From contig NW_017386025.1 in the NCBI RefSeq assembly GCF_000237925.1, positions 2,356,001 to 2,420,000 of the forward strand: a stretch of DNA of 64,000 bases, given 5' to 3'. The DNA is from Schistosoma mansoni (taxonomy: Eukaryota > Platyhelminthes > Trematoda > Strigeidida > Schistosomatidae). The position numbers and the translations under genes were made by a program. Shown here piece after piece: positions 1 to 11,104 of the stretch. The notes beneath the pieces are model-generated. The model was not told the DNA's origin, did not search any database, and saw nothing but the letters and a program-made list of their open reading frames with translations. Positions within the stretch are counted from its first letter, which is position 1. Each line of letters begins with the position of its first letter.

Positions 1-16
1 AGGATTCACATATCTT

Positions 17-85
17 AATAAGAGACTGATGAACTACAGTCCTAAACATCAATGTTAAGATGCAAACAAGCAATACAAAAATGAA
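17..85. repeat. Head fragment of Sm-alpha-like SINE
   Basis: The stretch contains the block 'acagtcctaaacatcaatg', which recurs next to the ribozyme SINEs at 4570, 6940, 10260 and 42410. Only the head block is present; no tRNA-like part or ribozyme follows. No gene is seen from 86 to 860. Confidence 0.5.
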
Positions 86-879
86 TTATGCACTTAAATT
101 TGGAATTGTTACAAATACTTTTGATTTGATTATTAAGTGAAATATTAGTTTAATGGCATACGTAGTACAAAACGGATCCAAAATGCAAGATATAATAAAT
201 TAGTTATCGGGGATAATCTTGCAACTCTCCATCCCTATCTGACCTTATTTAAACAGTTATTGTAAACTGGAAATGACTTAAAACATTTTTTCTTCGGTAT
301 GGGACTCAGAAGTGTTTATCCATGAAAGCACCTGGGATAAAAGTAAAGACCAATATTAACTCACCCCGAGATCGCATAAGCCTTAGGCCATATAATTGGT
401 ATCCAGTAGTTTACATTTTTGATTAATTCACTATTTAACACAACTATTCTCCATTACAGTTGCTGACATATCTCACTCTTGACATGGTTGAACGCCACTG
501 GTTACAGCTTCTCACTAGTATTTTGGATGATGAAAATAATAATAAGTGATCTTAGTTATTATAAAAAAATGTAAATTTGTACAATCTATTCACTGGTTTC
601 ATACACCAAACACATTTCAAGCTTGTTGAATGATGAATTTTCATTAAAATCATTTGAAATTAAATTGTTAATTTCTGTTAGACATTTTACATTTATCATT
701 TAATCATTTTACATTCTATGAATAACTTAAAAAACTATTTTCAGTCATGGTTTATTAACGTGAAACATCATGTTGTTAGTTCGTGTTACTAATAGTAATA
801 GAAACACTTAATACTTGGAGTTATTATATTTGTATACTCTTAAAACATTCCTCCAATTTTATCAATGGTTAATATAATT

Positions 880-1480
880 TATTGACAGCATCATTGATGA
901 ACACGGTGGATCTGATTCTGATGTGGTGGCGCAAATCGGCAAAGCCAGAGCAGCATATCTACAATTGAAAAACATCTGGAACCCAAAACAATTGTCAACC
1001 AACACCAAAGTCAGAATTTTCAATACAAATGTCAAGACAGTCCTAATGTATGGGGTGGAAACCTGGAGAACTACGAAAGCCACCATCCAGAAGATATAAG
1101 TGTTTATCAACGGTTGTCTACGCAAAATACTTCAGATCCGTTGGCCAGACACTATCAGAAACAACGTACTGTGGAAGAGAACAAACCAGATCCCAGTGGA
1201 AGGAGAAATCAGGAAGAAGCGCTGAAAGTGGATAGGACACACATCCAGGAAATCACCCAACTGCCTCACAAGGCAAGCTTTCACATGGAATCCTCAAAGT
1301 CAAAGAAGAAGTGGAAGATCGAAGAACATATTACGCTGAGAAATGGGGACAGATATGAGAAGAATGAACAACAATTGGAAAGAACTAGAAAGGAAGGCTC
1401 GGGAAAGTGTGGGTTAGAGTATGCTAGTCAGCGGCCTATGCTCCATTTGGAGGGTAACAGGCGTAAACGAAGAAAACAGA
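880..1480 (+). mobile_element. RTE-type LINE (SR2-like), 3' end fragment
   Basis: Translation across two frames gives the C-terminal part of an RTE reverse-transcriptase polyprotein: [43 protein letters not shown], then in another frame [17 protein letters not shown] and MRRMNNNWKELERKAR. The same segments recur at 5706-5985, 12928-13205 and 56180-56790. The copy is 5'-truncated and frameshifted (internal stop near 1098), so it is a dead LINE 3' end. Assignment to the SR2 group of schistosome RTEs is from recall of that family. Confidence 0.8.
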
Positions 1481-1494
1481 ATATAGTTCATTAA

Positions 1495-3590
1495 ATTACA
1501 ATGATTCAATGGACATATAATGTTATATTTCTATTTCCCAAAACTTTTATACTAAACTATTATCACTATGTTTGTAACCAAATGATAGGAAACATATGCA
1601 TTGTTTTTATTAGATCTGATTTCCTTAACTTAGATAATTAGTTAAGTGTTATTAAATATCACTAAGCTTAATTAAATTAATAAAAACTAGAAGTTTCATC
1701 AAGATCTATCCCTTTTTTAAAAAAAATTTACATGATCCTTAAGTAGTAACTTCCTGAATTATAAAAGTAGATATAAAAAGTAACAGTAGAAAAAAATCAC
1801 CCCCTATTTCAATCATAACACTTGAATATATATACAGAAAATGTTGTATACATATTTTCTCATTTCAAAATATCACATGAATTAGATTACAAAATAACCA
1901 TTGAACTGATTTTAACTGGAGCAAATTTTGAAAACCAGTAAGCATTGTATAAATGTGGTGTGGGTTACTCAGATCCAAACAAGTAGGATATCACGATGGT
2001 CGGGCATTGAATGAATTTCAGTAGAAGATGAATAACGAAAGGACGGAAACGAAACGCAATTGGTATGGAACTGCATAAACAATAATAATAATAATAATAA
2101 TCGGAGACGGTGAACTGATATTTGCAGAAGGAACAGTCAAGATTGAGACAATCGATTGATAGTTTACAAATTAACTATTTACTATATGGTTATCAGATTT
2201 TACTGAGATATTCTGTAATTTGTTCCTAACTACATTCGATTGTCCTTACTCGTGTTCTTGTTCACTGCATAGGTAATTCCTTTATCCTAATTTAGGAATA
2301 CCACTAATAGTGAGGATAATGACATACAAACACGATATATTTAAAACCATTGAATAGAAATTTTTATTTTCAATCACTGAAAAACCATGTAAATTTTACA
2401 TCATTCGTATTAATGGCTTAAATTGTCCCATTTTTGATATTACTGACTGAATTCCAATCAGTTTTTTGTTAGTATATTCACATCTTGCAAAATACAATTC
2501 ATTTATTCGAAATAATCTATAGTATAACGGTGATTTCCGGGAAATCCACAGAAGATTCACAAATGACAATAAACACAGGTTTAAATTCATTTTTTAATGT
2601 TAGTAAACGGATAATTCGAACCCTTACTACTAGTGATATAAACATCACACATTGAATAACTGAGAGGTTATCTTGGTTTAGTCGCTCTGTGAATGACGTG
2701 TAGTATGTTTGTGGTGAGAAGTGCTGGGTTCGAGTTTTGGTGTGACCACGAATTTCCTTATCAAGTAGATAAATTATCGGTTCTAGGGATTTTGAGATAA
2801 TGAACTATATCTGTCATATTAACAAAATGACAGTAGACAAATAGAAGAATATACAAAAATGGGAAATGAGCAAGAGTACAGTTTAAAGACATTTTTAGAA
2901 CAACCGCGACAAATTTCCAACTAATTATCAGCCAATCACAAAATAGTTTTTTGAAAAGGATAGACCATGGAAAAGAAAAACAACTGTATAATTAAAACAG
3001 GTTTTACATAATTATTAAATTTTAATGAAGTCATGTGAAGGTTGCTCTACCTTTAAATCGAAAAGCGAACACATAAGTTAGTCCGAATGAACAGAGATTT
3101 TCCATCTTCTCAAGCGTTTATAAGATCTCGAATAGTTTTTTTAGAGCCCTCATACTGTTCCTAATTAAGATTAACTATTTAGAATAAGGGTTAAGAGATC
3201 GCGATTGGGGTTTTAATCACGAATAGATATCAGCTTCAATACAAAAGTGCTTCGTAGAGATATGGATCAGTAAATTTTGGAAGAAAATCTGAGAGGTGCT
3301 ATCTGATTAATCATTTCATAAAATATACTACCAATGGGTTAAGATTTGTTTCAGAAATAAGTGTTTTAGGTTAGAATTTAGAGATAGTATCGATTTTCCT
3401 GTTATATACGTTTTACATCATCATTTATACCCCATGGTTTAAAAAGATTTCACTCTATCATTTTAATCATTTATTAAACCCGCTTACCTATCATAATTTA
3501 TTTCAGTTATCATATTTTTGTCATATCATAAACTAATACTACTAATATTATTTTCTAACTACTTAATAGTTCTCGTAATATTAGTAAGAT
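1495..3590. other. No gene recognised; AT-rich intergenic
   Basis: No convincing coding exon. A short (AAT)n microsatellite lies at about 2082-2101. Around 2690-2750 a tRNA-B-box-like 'gggttcgag' occurs in a weakly tRNA-like setting, probably an old SINE remnant. Confidence 0.5.
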
Positions 3591-3597
3591 GAATTAA

Positions 3598-4020
3598 ATG
3601 TCATTATTCAAAAGCAGTGAAACATCGGCAGAAATCAAGCGGATTCTAAAGAAGCATGATATAAGAGTATATTTTCGGACGTGTAACACTATAAGTTCGG
3701 CATCGGTGAAAGTTAAGGATAGGTTACCAATGGAAGAACAACAAAATATTATCTACGAGATCAATTTTCATGATTGTAATGCAGCTTATGTGGAAGAAAC
3801 ATCCAAACAATTGAATGTAAGGTTGAAGGAACACAAACAGTGTTTGAAAAATGTTCCCAAAACTTCGGTTGACATAAGGAAAGTTGAAAATAATTCTGCA
3901 ATAGCGTTACATGCGTTAAAAACAGAACACAGGATTAATTGTGAGGGAGCCAAAATACTTCAGAAAGGCTTCAACACTCATAAAGAAAGATTGCAGCAGA
4001 AGCGCTGTATATATGGGTGA
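3598..4020 (+). mobile_element. Penelope-like element, C-terminal GIY-YIG region
   Basis: A 140-codon open frame whose middle reads IIYEINFHDCNAAYVEETSK then LNVRLKEHKQCLKN. This is the layout of the GIY-YIG endonuclease domain at the C terminus of Penelope-like retroelements (usual form: VYEI-C-C---YIGET---L--RLKEH). The glycine of the YIG-type motif has become E here (YVEET), so the nuclease is probably inactive. The reverse transcriptase that normally precedes it is not recognisable upstream, so the copy is 5'-truncated. It is followed directly by two copies of a non-coding repeat (4021 and 5041), as expected for the LTR-like repeats of such elements. Schistosomes are known to carry Penelope-like families (Cercyon, Perere-10). 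Confidence 0.72.
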
Positions 4021-4334
4021 ATAAAAACAGTCAAAACAGAAAGGACGGTATTCAGCTAGCAACCATTTGGCAAATATTCATCAACAAGTAATTGGACCCT
4101 TTCTTTCTTTATTCAACCTGTTAATCTCACAAGAATCGTTATTTCGACTGAAATCAATATGATTTATGTTTAACATTACAATTACGTACTTGATGATGCT
4201 CATTTTTACTTGCAATTCAATGATTCAGAAACAATTTTTCAACCTTCAATTCGCACTTTTACTTTAACTTCATATGGAAACACATCAACATCGAATATCA
4301 TTCACTAATAACTCATTCTTACACATTATAAGTA

Positions 4335-4660
4335 AAGGTGGATAGTGGCTAGAAGTGGAATCCAGGACGCGCATCTCGTCCTATTCGGGACTCGTCAGCT
4401 GGATGTACCCGCATCTCAGAGTTGATGTTCACTCTGGGACTCGAACCCAGTACCTTTCGCTTCAAACGCCATTGCGTTATCCACTCAGCTACTGAGTCCT
4501 GATGGCCACTTGCTTGTGCGATGAGGTGAAGTTGGAATTCAATTAGTATTGTTTGTTTGAATCTTTCCATCGATGTTTAGGACTGTAATTGATCAGTCTC
4601 TTATTGGCATATGTGCATACTGTGCGTATTGCCTTACACATACATACGCACACAGTTTAT
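4335..4660 (-). repeat. Sm-alpha-like SINE with hammerhead (copy A1)
   Basis: Read on the minus strand: a tRNA-like part with A box (tagctgagtgg) and B box (ggttcgagtcc), then the hammerhead, ending 'ggattccacttctagcc'. Upstream on that strand lies the head block with 'caatacgcacagtatgcac', in the opposite orientation to that in copies A2 and A6. The name follows the known S. mansoni Sm-alpha repeat, whose ribozyme shares 'ccagctgacgagtccc'. Confidence 0.8.
4359..4405 (-). ncRNA. Hammerhead ribozyme, Sm-alpha type, mutated core (A1)
   Basis: Minus strand shows stem I CATCCAG/CTGGATT, CTGACGA, stem II GTCC...GGAC, but GAGA in place of GAAA (A14 to G) and a weakened stem III (ATGCGCGT). A14 is an essential core residue in hammerheads, so this copy is probably dead. 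Confidence 0.75.
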
Positions 4661-4838
4661 CCAGTCTTCTTTTACTTTATTTCACATCGTGAACTTTTCC
4701 CTTGAATCTCACTTAACTGACTCATATTATCCCGTTTACAAAAATGTAACATCCAAATATGATTGGTTTTAACGTAGTATAGATTTTGATATGATTGTTA
4801 AAAGAAACACTATATATTTCTTTGATGATTTTGATTTT

Positions 4839-4892
4839 GATTATTACTCTGAAGAAGTCCAAACAAGTTAGATGGACGAAACGTTGGAGTTA
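4839..4892 (+). ncRNA. Hammerhead-like motif of Penelope repeat, copy 1
   Basis: The conserved elements are in order: CTGAAGA (4849-4855), stem II AGTCC...GGAC, GAAAC (from 4878), then a short self-complementary ACGT stem III and T at the cleavage position. Stem I is poorly paired, so activity is doubtful. Hammerheads in Penelope-like elements are an established observation; this instance is by eye. Confidence 0.55.
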
Positions 4893-5040
4893 TTTTAAAT
4901 TTCAATTGCTGAGATTATTTCAAATATAATTTTCACGTATAATGACTTCTCTATACTCGGCGCCCAATTTTTGTCAAGCTATTCATTCTAATCTTGACGA
5001 ATATTCGTATAAAAAATTCTATAGTTATATAAGTCATTCG

Positions 5041-5330
5041 ATAAAAACAGAAAGGATGGTATTCAGCTAGCAACCATTTGGTAAATATTCATCAACAAGT
5101 AATTGGACCCTTTCTTTCTTTATTCAACCTGTTTATCTCACAAGAATCGTTATTTCGACTGAAATCAATATGAGTTATGTTTGATTATTACACTGAGGAA
5201 GTTCAGACAAGCTAGCTGGACGAAACGTTGGGATTATTTTCGGCGCCCAATTTTGTCAAGCTGTTCGTTCTAATCTTGAAGAATATTTGTATAAAACATT
5301 CTATAGTTATATAAGTCACTATATAAAAGC
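5041..5330 (+). repeat. Penelope LTR-like repeat, copy 2, with hammerhead-like core
   Basis: Second copy of the repeat at 4021, shortened in the middle. At 5193-5236 it carries CTGAGGA, stem II GTTC...GGAC, GAAAC and GTT, i.e. the hammerhead order again; stem I is imperfect. Direct doubling of the LTR-like repeat is typical of Penelope-like copies. Confidence 0.6.
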
Positions 5331-5661
5331 TATAAGTCATAAACGTCACTATAAACAATCATATTTCTTAGATAAATTTGTTTCTCATTATCTCATTTCA
5401 TTAAATGTATTAATAACCTGAGGCTAAATCAAATGAAGATTGGACTAAATATCAACTGAACTAGCTGGTCAGATAAATGTAACTAGTACTTTTAATTATT
5501 ATCATTATTATATCTTCGTTTCAAATCTCAATTTCTTTATTTGCTTGGCATATTTATTAAGTTTTGTATTATTTATAGGTAGATAATAAAATATTATTGA
5601 AAATGAATATCCATGTCTGAAGATTAACTCATGTGAAATAGTCACATTCCATTTGTCTTCA

Positions 5662-5688
5662 ATATATATATATATATATATATATATA
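5662..5688. repeat. (AT)n microsatellite
   Basis: Uninterrupted AT dinucleotide run, directly before an RTE fragment. Confidence 0.95.
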
Positions 5689-5705
5689 ACAGTAAGTTGT
5701 AGACT

Positions 5706-5985
5706 TACTTACTTACGCCTGTTACTCCCAATGGAGCATAGGCCATCAACCAGCATTCTCCAACCCACTCTGTCCTGAGTCTTCCTTTCTAGTTCTATCC
5801 AGTTTTTGTTCATTCTTCTCATATCTGTTTCCATTTCTCGGCGTAATGTGTTCTTTAGTCTTCCTCTTTTCTTTTGGCCTTCAGGACTCCATGTGAGAGC
5901 TTGCCTTGTGACGCAGTTGGGTGATTTCCTGAATGTGTGTCCTATCGACTTCCAGCGCTTCTTCCTGATTTCTTCTTCCACAGGA
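5706..5985 (-). mobile_element. RTE-type LINE (SR2-like), 3' terminal fragment
   Basis: Minus-strand translation contains [56 protein letters not shown] and [20 protein letters not shown], the C terminus of the SR2-like polyprotein. The terminal frame is open over its 90 codons and it is the best-preserved of the three short 3' fragments in the first 14 kb. The element is strongly 5'-truncated, ending next to an (AT)n run. Confidence 0.82.
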
Positions 5986-5989
5986 ATCT

Positions 5990-6680
5990 GGTTTGTTCTC
6001 TCCCACAGTAGAATGTTGTTGATAGTAAGTTGTAGAGAAAAGTTGTTATTTTGTTGTTTAACTTATAAAGAAAAATGTATATTATGAAGAAATTTATTAT
6101 TATAGTCATTATGTACTAAAGTTTATTAGTTTTCTTACGATTCATAAAGCTGATTGACATTTAAAGTTCACATATGATACATTAAAAGAAAACTGTGTTA
6201 AACACAGTTTTCAAGATAGTGATAAATTCGTCAATTGTATGGTGTAGATTAATTTAAGCAAACTGTACACGGGTTTCTTTTGTTGGGGAGAACTGTCTGA
6301 CGATTATTGAAATTATGTCAGTTTTTATTAGCTAGTATTTATTTTATTTTATTGGTATTTCAAGTTTTGTAAATGTTCACAGCTAGAAAAAAAATCCGAT
6401 ATGTTAAAAGTAAGGCTAGAGTAATCACTCTATAGTTACAAATAGTGGGTTGAAGACATATAGTTCATTATTCTGCAGTCTAAGAATCTATATGTATCTG
6501 TAAGTTAAATTATTCTAACTGATAAATGAGTTCTATGCTAATCACATTGACTTGGCTACAGTAGTTTACGTACACTTCATAAATATGACTTTATCTGAAA
6601 CATCAAACTTTGACTTTTCTAAACATAATCATCTTTTGTATAGACCACCATATATTTACATAAACACAGATATTAAATAA
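5990..6680. other. No gene recognised
   Basis: AT-rich intergenic DNA without a credible exon or a repeat seen elsewhere in the window. Confidence 0.4.
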
Positions 6681-6681
6681 A

Positions 6682-6965
6682 GATGGATAGTGGCTAGCAG
6701 TGGAATCCAGGACGCGCGTCTCATCCTATTTGGGACTCGTCAGCTGGATCTACCTGCATATCAGAGTTGATGTTCACTCTGGAACTCGAACCCAGTACCG
6801 TTTGCTTCAAACGCCGTCGCGTTATCCACTCAGCTTGTGCGATGGAGTGAAGTTTAAATTCGCATAGTATATCGAGGCAATACGCACAGTATGCACATAT
6901 GTCAATTAGAGACTGATCAGTTGCAGTCATAAACATCAATGGGAAGAGCCAAACGAACAACACTA
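6682..6965 (-). repeat. Sm-alpha-like SINE with hammerhead (copy A2)
   Basis: Minus strand: head block (ending ctcgatat), tRNA-like part with B box ggttcgagttcc, ribozyme, then 'ggattccactgctagccac'. The segment holding 'gtggccatcaggactcag', present in A1, is deleted here. Confidence 0.8.
6704..6750 (-). ncRNA. Hammerhead ribozyme, Sm-alpha type, mutated core (A2)
   Basis: Minus strand: CTGACGA, stem II GTCC...GGAT, GAGA for GAAA (the same A14-to-G change as A1), stem III ACGCGCGT, cleavage site GTC, stem I remade by CTGGAT. Confidence 0.75.
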
Positions 6966-6969
6966 AGTG

Positions 6970-7645
6970 AATTTAAAGATATTAAATGTTTTTTTGATGG
7001 TAAACAAAAATAAACCTAAGTATTGTTTACCTCTGTATATAAATACATCTATAATATAGATATCAAGTAATCAATACTAAACAACCATTAACTGAATCAA
7101 AGTCTTGTTATGATAGAAGAAAAACCACTCTAATATTGTTCGTTTCTTTGAACTATAATTAATGTTTTAAAGAAACTGCCTAACTGAAAATGAAACTTAA
7201 TTTCGGACAAAATCTATTTTTTTTTTGAAAAAAATACCATAAAAGAAATATGGAAACGATGTTATCTAAAATTATTACTCTACGCATTAAACTAACATAT
7301 CCATATAATTTAAACATTAAATGTAGTTATTAACATATAACTATGGACAAGACAATATATATTAAGAACCAGTCTACAACTGCATATTGATTTAGAAATA
7401 AGGCATGATAATAATGAAACATGTATGTACGATTGAAATTGAGGAAGACAATTATCAAGTTCTAATCTCCTAGAACCTGAAATATACATCAGTTTGATTC
7501 ATTGTTTAATTGTAGTTACACAGTCCGATAGGATTACAAATTAAGATGAAATATTTGTTAGGCATTTTCTGATTTTAATTTATTTCAGTTTGTGATTGAA
7601 AATTACTTTTTAAAATGTATAACTTAGTTCTAGTATTCAATGTAT
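6970..7645. other. No gene recognised
   Basis: AT-rich, nothing recognised as coding or as a repeat shared within the window. Confidence 0.4.
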
Positions 7646-7647
7646 TA

Positions 7648-8050
7648 ATCAGAAGGGGTTTTGTGGATATTATAGTAAGTTTGATAGTTGAGATCATGAG
7701 TCAATTGAAACTAGATCACCATGGAAAACCTGGAAGCACTAGACGGCCGTTTTGTTATATTGTGGAACTCCTCAGCAGTGCGCATTCAAGATCCCGACTC
7801 GCCAGATTCGAACCCAGAACCTATCAGTTTCGCATGAGAGCGTTAAACCGATAGACCACTGAGCCGGCATCCAACGGTGTTAATGTCGAACTTCAACCGA
7901 TCCACGAAATTGAGCGACACATCCACCAGTATCTTCAGTGAGTTACTATCTCCCAACAGACCTGGTTGAACTCCACTGGTCACTGCTTCTCACTAGAACT
8001 CCAGGCAATACCTCATGGAGCCAGTCATTAGTGAGCATATGTTGATTATT
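7648..8050 (-). repeat. Type B hammerhead SINE (copy B1), nearly full length
   Basis: On the minus strand: a head with 'tgactggctccatgaggta' and 'ttgggagatagtaactcac', a tRNA-like part with A box (cggctcagtgg) and B box (ggttcgaatctg), a hammerhead-like region (7736-7781) and a tail ending 'ccacaaaaccccttctgat'. This is the fullest type B copy. Its ribozyme core is eroded (CAAAAC and a broken stem II). A second tail fragment, partly folded back on itself, lies at 8050-8150. Confidence 0.75.
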
Positions 8051-8159
8051 ATCAGAAGGGGTTTTTTGTGGAGATTTTAGTAATTTCGATAGTTGAGATC
8101 ATGAACCAACTGAAGCTAGACCACCATTCATGATCTCAACTATCAATGTAATAATCACA

Positions 8160-9405
8160 GAAATGTTAGACATGTATCACGTTATGTGAAATGATAAAGA
8201 ATAAGTCACCCTGATATTTAAACCTCAGTACAATCGGTTGGTGAATTACTTGAAGAAATCTGAAACTATAATTACTGAATTTTAACATGAATTATGTCAT
8301 CTAATTGTGGTATTTATCATAGATTAAATTAGATGAGCTAATAATGATTATCAGAAACCTATGAACAGTTGCTTCGTCTTAATGTAGAACTCTTCAGTAG
8401 TGTACATGTATGACTTGAAGCTCACTAGTTACCTATGAAGTTCAGATATATGGAAAACGAACAGTCATCACCAGTGACATTCCATGATTGTAGATTAACT
8501 TAAGTTGGGAAAGTTCATCGTTAGATTCCGACATAATATCTCTGATGGCCAGGCGTTAAGACCTAAAGTTCAGTATTTACCGAGAACGTTGTTACATAAT
8601 AAGATGAAACAGCAGTTAATTGACCCTTGGGTATTAGTATTATCTTAACCGAATTTTCTCGGTAACGAATACCGACTACGAATTAAACTAACAGTCACTA
8701 AAACCTCACACCACAATTTTCATCATATTTATTCTGTACCAAATACTTTATATGCAATATGTTATTTTATTTTGTGAAACGACTCTTTTTGTTAGCCAAT
8801 TATTCTTTCTCTCGATATCTGTTCATTGTAGGGTCTACAAATGAAAACAGATAACACAAATAACAACATCAAGAATTACTGTTATAGATTTACCGTTATA
8901 TACCACTTTAAAATGAGTAAAACTATGGAGTAAAAATAACTCACTATCTTTAGTAACAGAAGTAAAATTAATAATAATCAGTGTAATTGATCTAGTGGGT
9001 AACTCTTCAGAGCACAAACTATTTGTAATGTTATATATGAGTATTGATATGAATATCATAAAATATAGGTGTATTCAGAGGAAACATTCTAAACCGTTAA
9101 AGACAGCCAATCACAAAACCATCTGAGTGAATGGATTTGACATGTGTGGATTAACTAGGAAGATCACTTCTACATGAACTAGGCGATGAAGATATCTTCT
9201 ATAATGACAATAAAAACTCTGTAATTAAGCCATCTAACTCAAAAAAAAAGAATAGCATCAAGGGTGTTCATCTGAGCTACAAATTTTATACATCATTTTA
9301 GATAAGGATTGTTATAAAATCAACAGTGATTTTTTTTACAAGTATATACAGCTTCATATGCCTAGCGATGAATAATACTTTGTATAGAAAGTTTAACAAA
9401 TAATA
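8160..9405. other. No gene recognised; possible worn SINE
   Basis: Mostly unassigned AT-rich DNA. Around 8370-8520 there are traces of a very old type B SINE on the minus strand ('gtagaactcttcagtagtg'). Confidence 0.35.
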
Positions 9406-9411
9406 ATATAG

Positions 9412-9722
9412 GATTTTCATAGTTGAAAGCATGAGTCATTTGATGAACGGTTGCTCAATTTCGTGAATTGGTTGAAGTTAGACATTAACACCATCAGATG
9501 CCGGCTCAGTGGTCTATCGGTTAAGTGCTCACTCACGAGACTGGTAGGTCCTGGATTTGAGTCTCGCGAGGTGGGATCTTGGATGCGCACTGCTGAGGAG
9601 TTCCACAATAGGACAAAACGGCCGTCCAGTGCTTCCAGGTTTTCCATGGTGGTCTAGCTTTAGTTGACTCATGCTTTGAACTATGAAAATACTGAAATCT
9701 CCACAAAACCCCTTCTGATTAT
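9412..9722 (+). repeat. Type B hammerhead SINE (copy B2)
   Basis: tRNA-like part with A box ggctcagtgg and a B-box-like ggatttgagtctc, then the hammerhead region and a tail ending 'ctccacaaaaccccttctga'. It forms an inverted pair with B3: the two share about 200 bases that are almost identical. Confidence 0.85.
9587..9632 (+). ncRNA. Hammerhead ribozyme, type B, G12-mutated (B2)
   Basis: GCACTG / CTGAGGA / GTTC-CACAATA-GGAC / AAAA / CGGCCGTC / CAGTGC. Stem I pairs perfectly, but the conserved G12 of GAAA, the general base in hammerhead catalysis, is A. Confidence 0.75.
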
Positions 9723-10020
9723 AAGATTTGTTAAACTACAATAACCAAATTACAAATCAGTCATAAAATCAAATTTCTTTAATGTTAATTATTTTAATAC
9801 GTTAAAATTCATTTAATATTAATGTATATGATCTTGAATGATCATCATCGTTATGTAGTTAAGTTTATGTGATTACTTTGAACTTTATAATTATATCCAC
9901 TTTTGTATAACTATGGTAACCAAACATAGTTGTAAACAATAAAACATGTATGTTTCCTTTTTTGAAAAAGGAATAACAATTTTTTTTGGCTGACATGAAT
10001 CTTCTATCAAACGTCTATTC

Positions 10021-10640
10021 ATCACAAAATACATCAGTAATTCCTATTTAATGAAAAATAATTTTTTTCGTTGAATATTACTAAATGTAAAACAACAAAA
10101 AGAAAAGACTCAAAAATACTGCTCACTATAGGATTGTCCTATTTGAGACATGTCACTGCTAGCCACTATACATCTTTGCTTATGATGCTTGTGAATTAAA
10201 CCAAAATCGAGGCGATACGCACAGTATCCACATATACCAATAAGATGTTGATCAATTACAGTCCTAAACATCAATGGGAAGATTCATATAAACAATACCC
10301 AATGAATTTAAACTTTACCCCCGCTGCACAAGCAAGTGGCCATCAGGACTCATCACAAAATACATCAGTAATTCCTATTTAATGAAAAATAATTTTTTTC
10401 GTTGAATATTACTAAATGTAAAACAACAAAAAGAAAAGACTCAAAAATACTGCTCACTATAGGATTGTCCTATTTGAGACATGTCACTGCTAGCCACTAT
10501 ACATCTTTGCTTATGATGCTTGTGAATTAAACCAAAATCGAGGCGATACGCACAGTATCCACATATACCAATAAGATGCTGATCAATTACAGTCCTAAAC
10601 ATCAATGGGAAGATTCATATAAACAATACCAAATAAATTC
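10021..10640. repeat. 331-base tandem duplication built of rearranged Sm-alpha parts
   Basis: The block beginning 'atcacaaaatacatcagta' at 10021 restarts at 10352 and is nearly identical to about 10630. Inside each unit a scrap of minus-strand ribozyme ('gtcctatttgagacatgtc') runs directly into a plus-strand SINE tail (ctgctagccactata), then the head block. The first unit ends with 'gcacaagcaagtggccatca', as in the head of A1. The period is close to the monomer length known for Sm-alpha. Confidence 0.8.
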
Positions 10641-10789
10641 AATCTTGAAGATAGTTAGTTTTGTCGTTAACTTAAGAAAATATCAATAATTATAAGAGAA
10701 AATCGATCTGATGAGGAAATATAGCAGTGATTGAGTTTATTTAGGTTGGATATTAGGTGAAGAGCAATATCTAACATTAAATTTTCATA

Positions 10790-11104
10790 TATAGTTAAAA
10801 TCATGAGTCAATTGAAGCTAGACCACCATGGAAAACCTGGAAGCACTGGACGGCCGTTTTGTCCTATTGTGGAACTCCTCAGCAGTGCGCATCCAAGATC
10901 CCACCTCGCGAGACTCAAATCCAGGACCTACCAGTCTCGTGAGTGAGCACTTAACCGATAGACCACTGAGCCGGCATCTGATGGTGTTAATGTCTAACTT
11001 CAACCAATCCACGAAGTTAAGCAATCATTTCACAAATGTCTTCAGTGAGTTGATATCTCCCAACAGACAAGGTTGAACTCCACTGGTTACTGCTTCTCAC
11101 TAGA
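10790..11104 (-). repeat. Type B hammerhead SINE (copy B3)
   Basis: Minus-strand copy, almost identical to B2 over the tRNA-like and ribozyme part, and extending into the head (ending 'cagtaaccagtggagttc' on that strand). Ribozyme at 10843-10888 has the same changed core (AAAA for GAAA) and the same stem II mismatch as B2. Confidence 0.85.

Larger units (their letters stand above)
4021..5035 (+). repeat. Penelope LTR-like repeat, copy 1 (split by a SINE)
   Basis: Starts with 'ataaaaacagtcaaaacag' and shares long blocks with 5041-5330: 'ggtattcagctagcaacc', 'acaagtaattggaccc', 'gaatcgttatttcgactg', and later 'ggacgaaacgtt', 'cggcgcccaatttt' and 'ctatagttatataagtca'. It is interrupted by a minus-strand Sm-alpha-like SINE at about 4335-4660. 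Copy 2 lacks the SINE, so the SINE arrived after the repeat was doubled, or into this copy only. Confidence 0.65.

Noticed and set aside
9500-9570. Possible true tRNA gene
   Set aside because: The A and B boxes belong to type B SINE copies; there is no cloverleaf with a sensible anticodon arm, and the ribozyme tail follows directly.
10021-10640. CRISPR-like or satellite array
   Set aside because: Only two long units without spacers, in a eukaryotic genome; a local duplication of SINE parts explains it.
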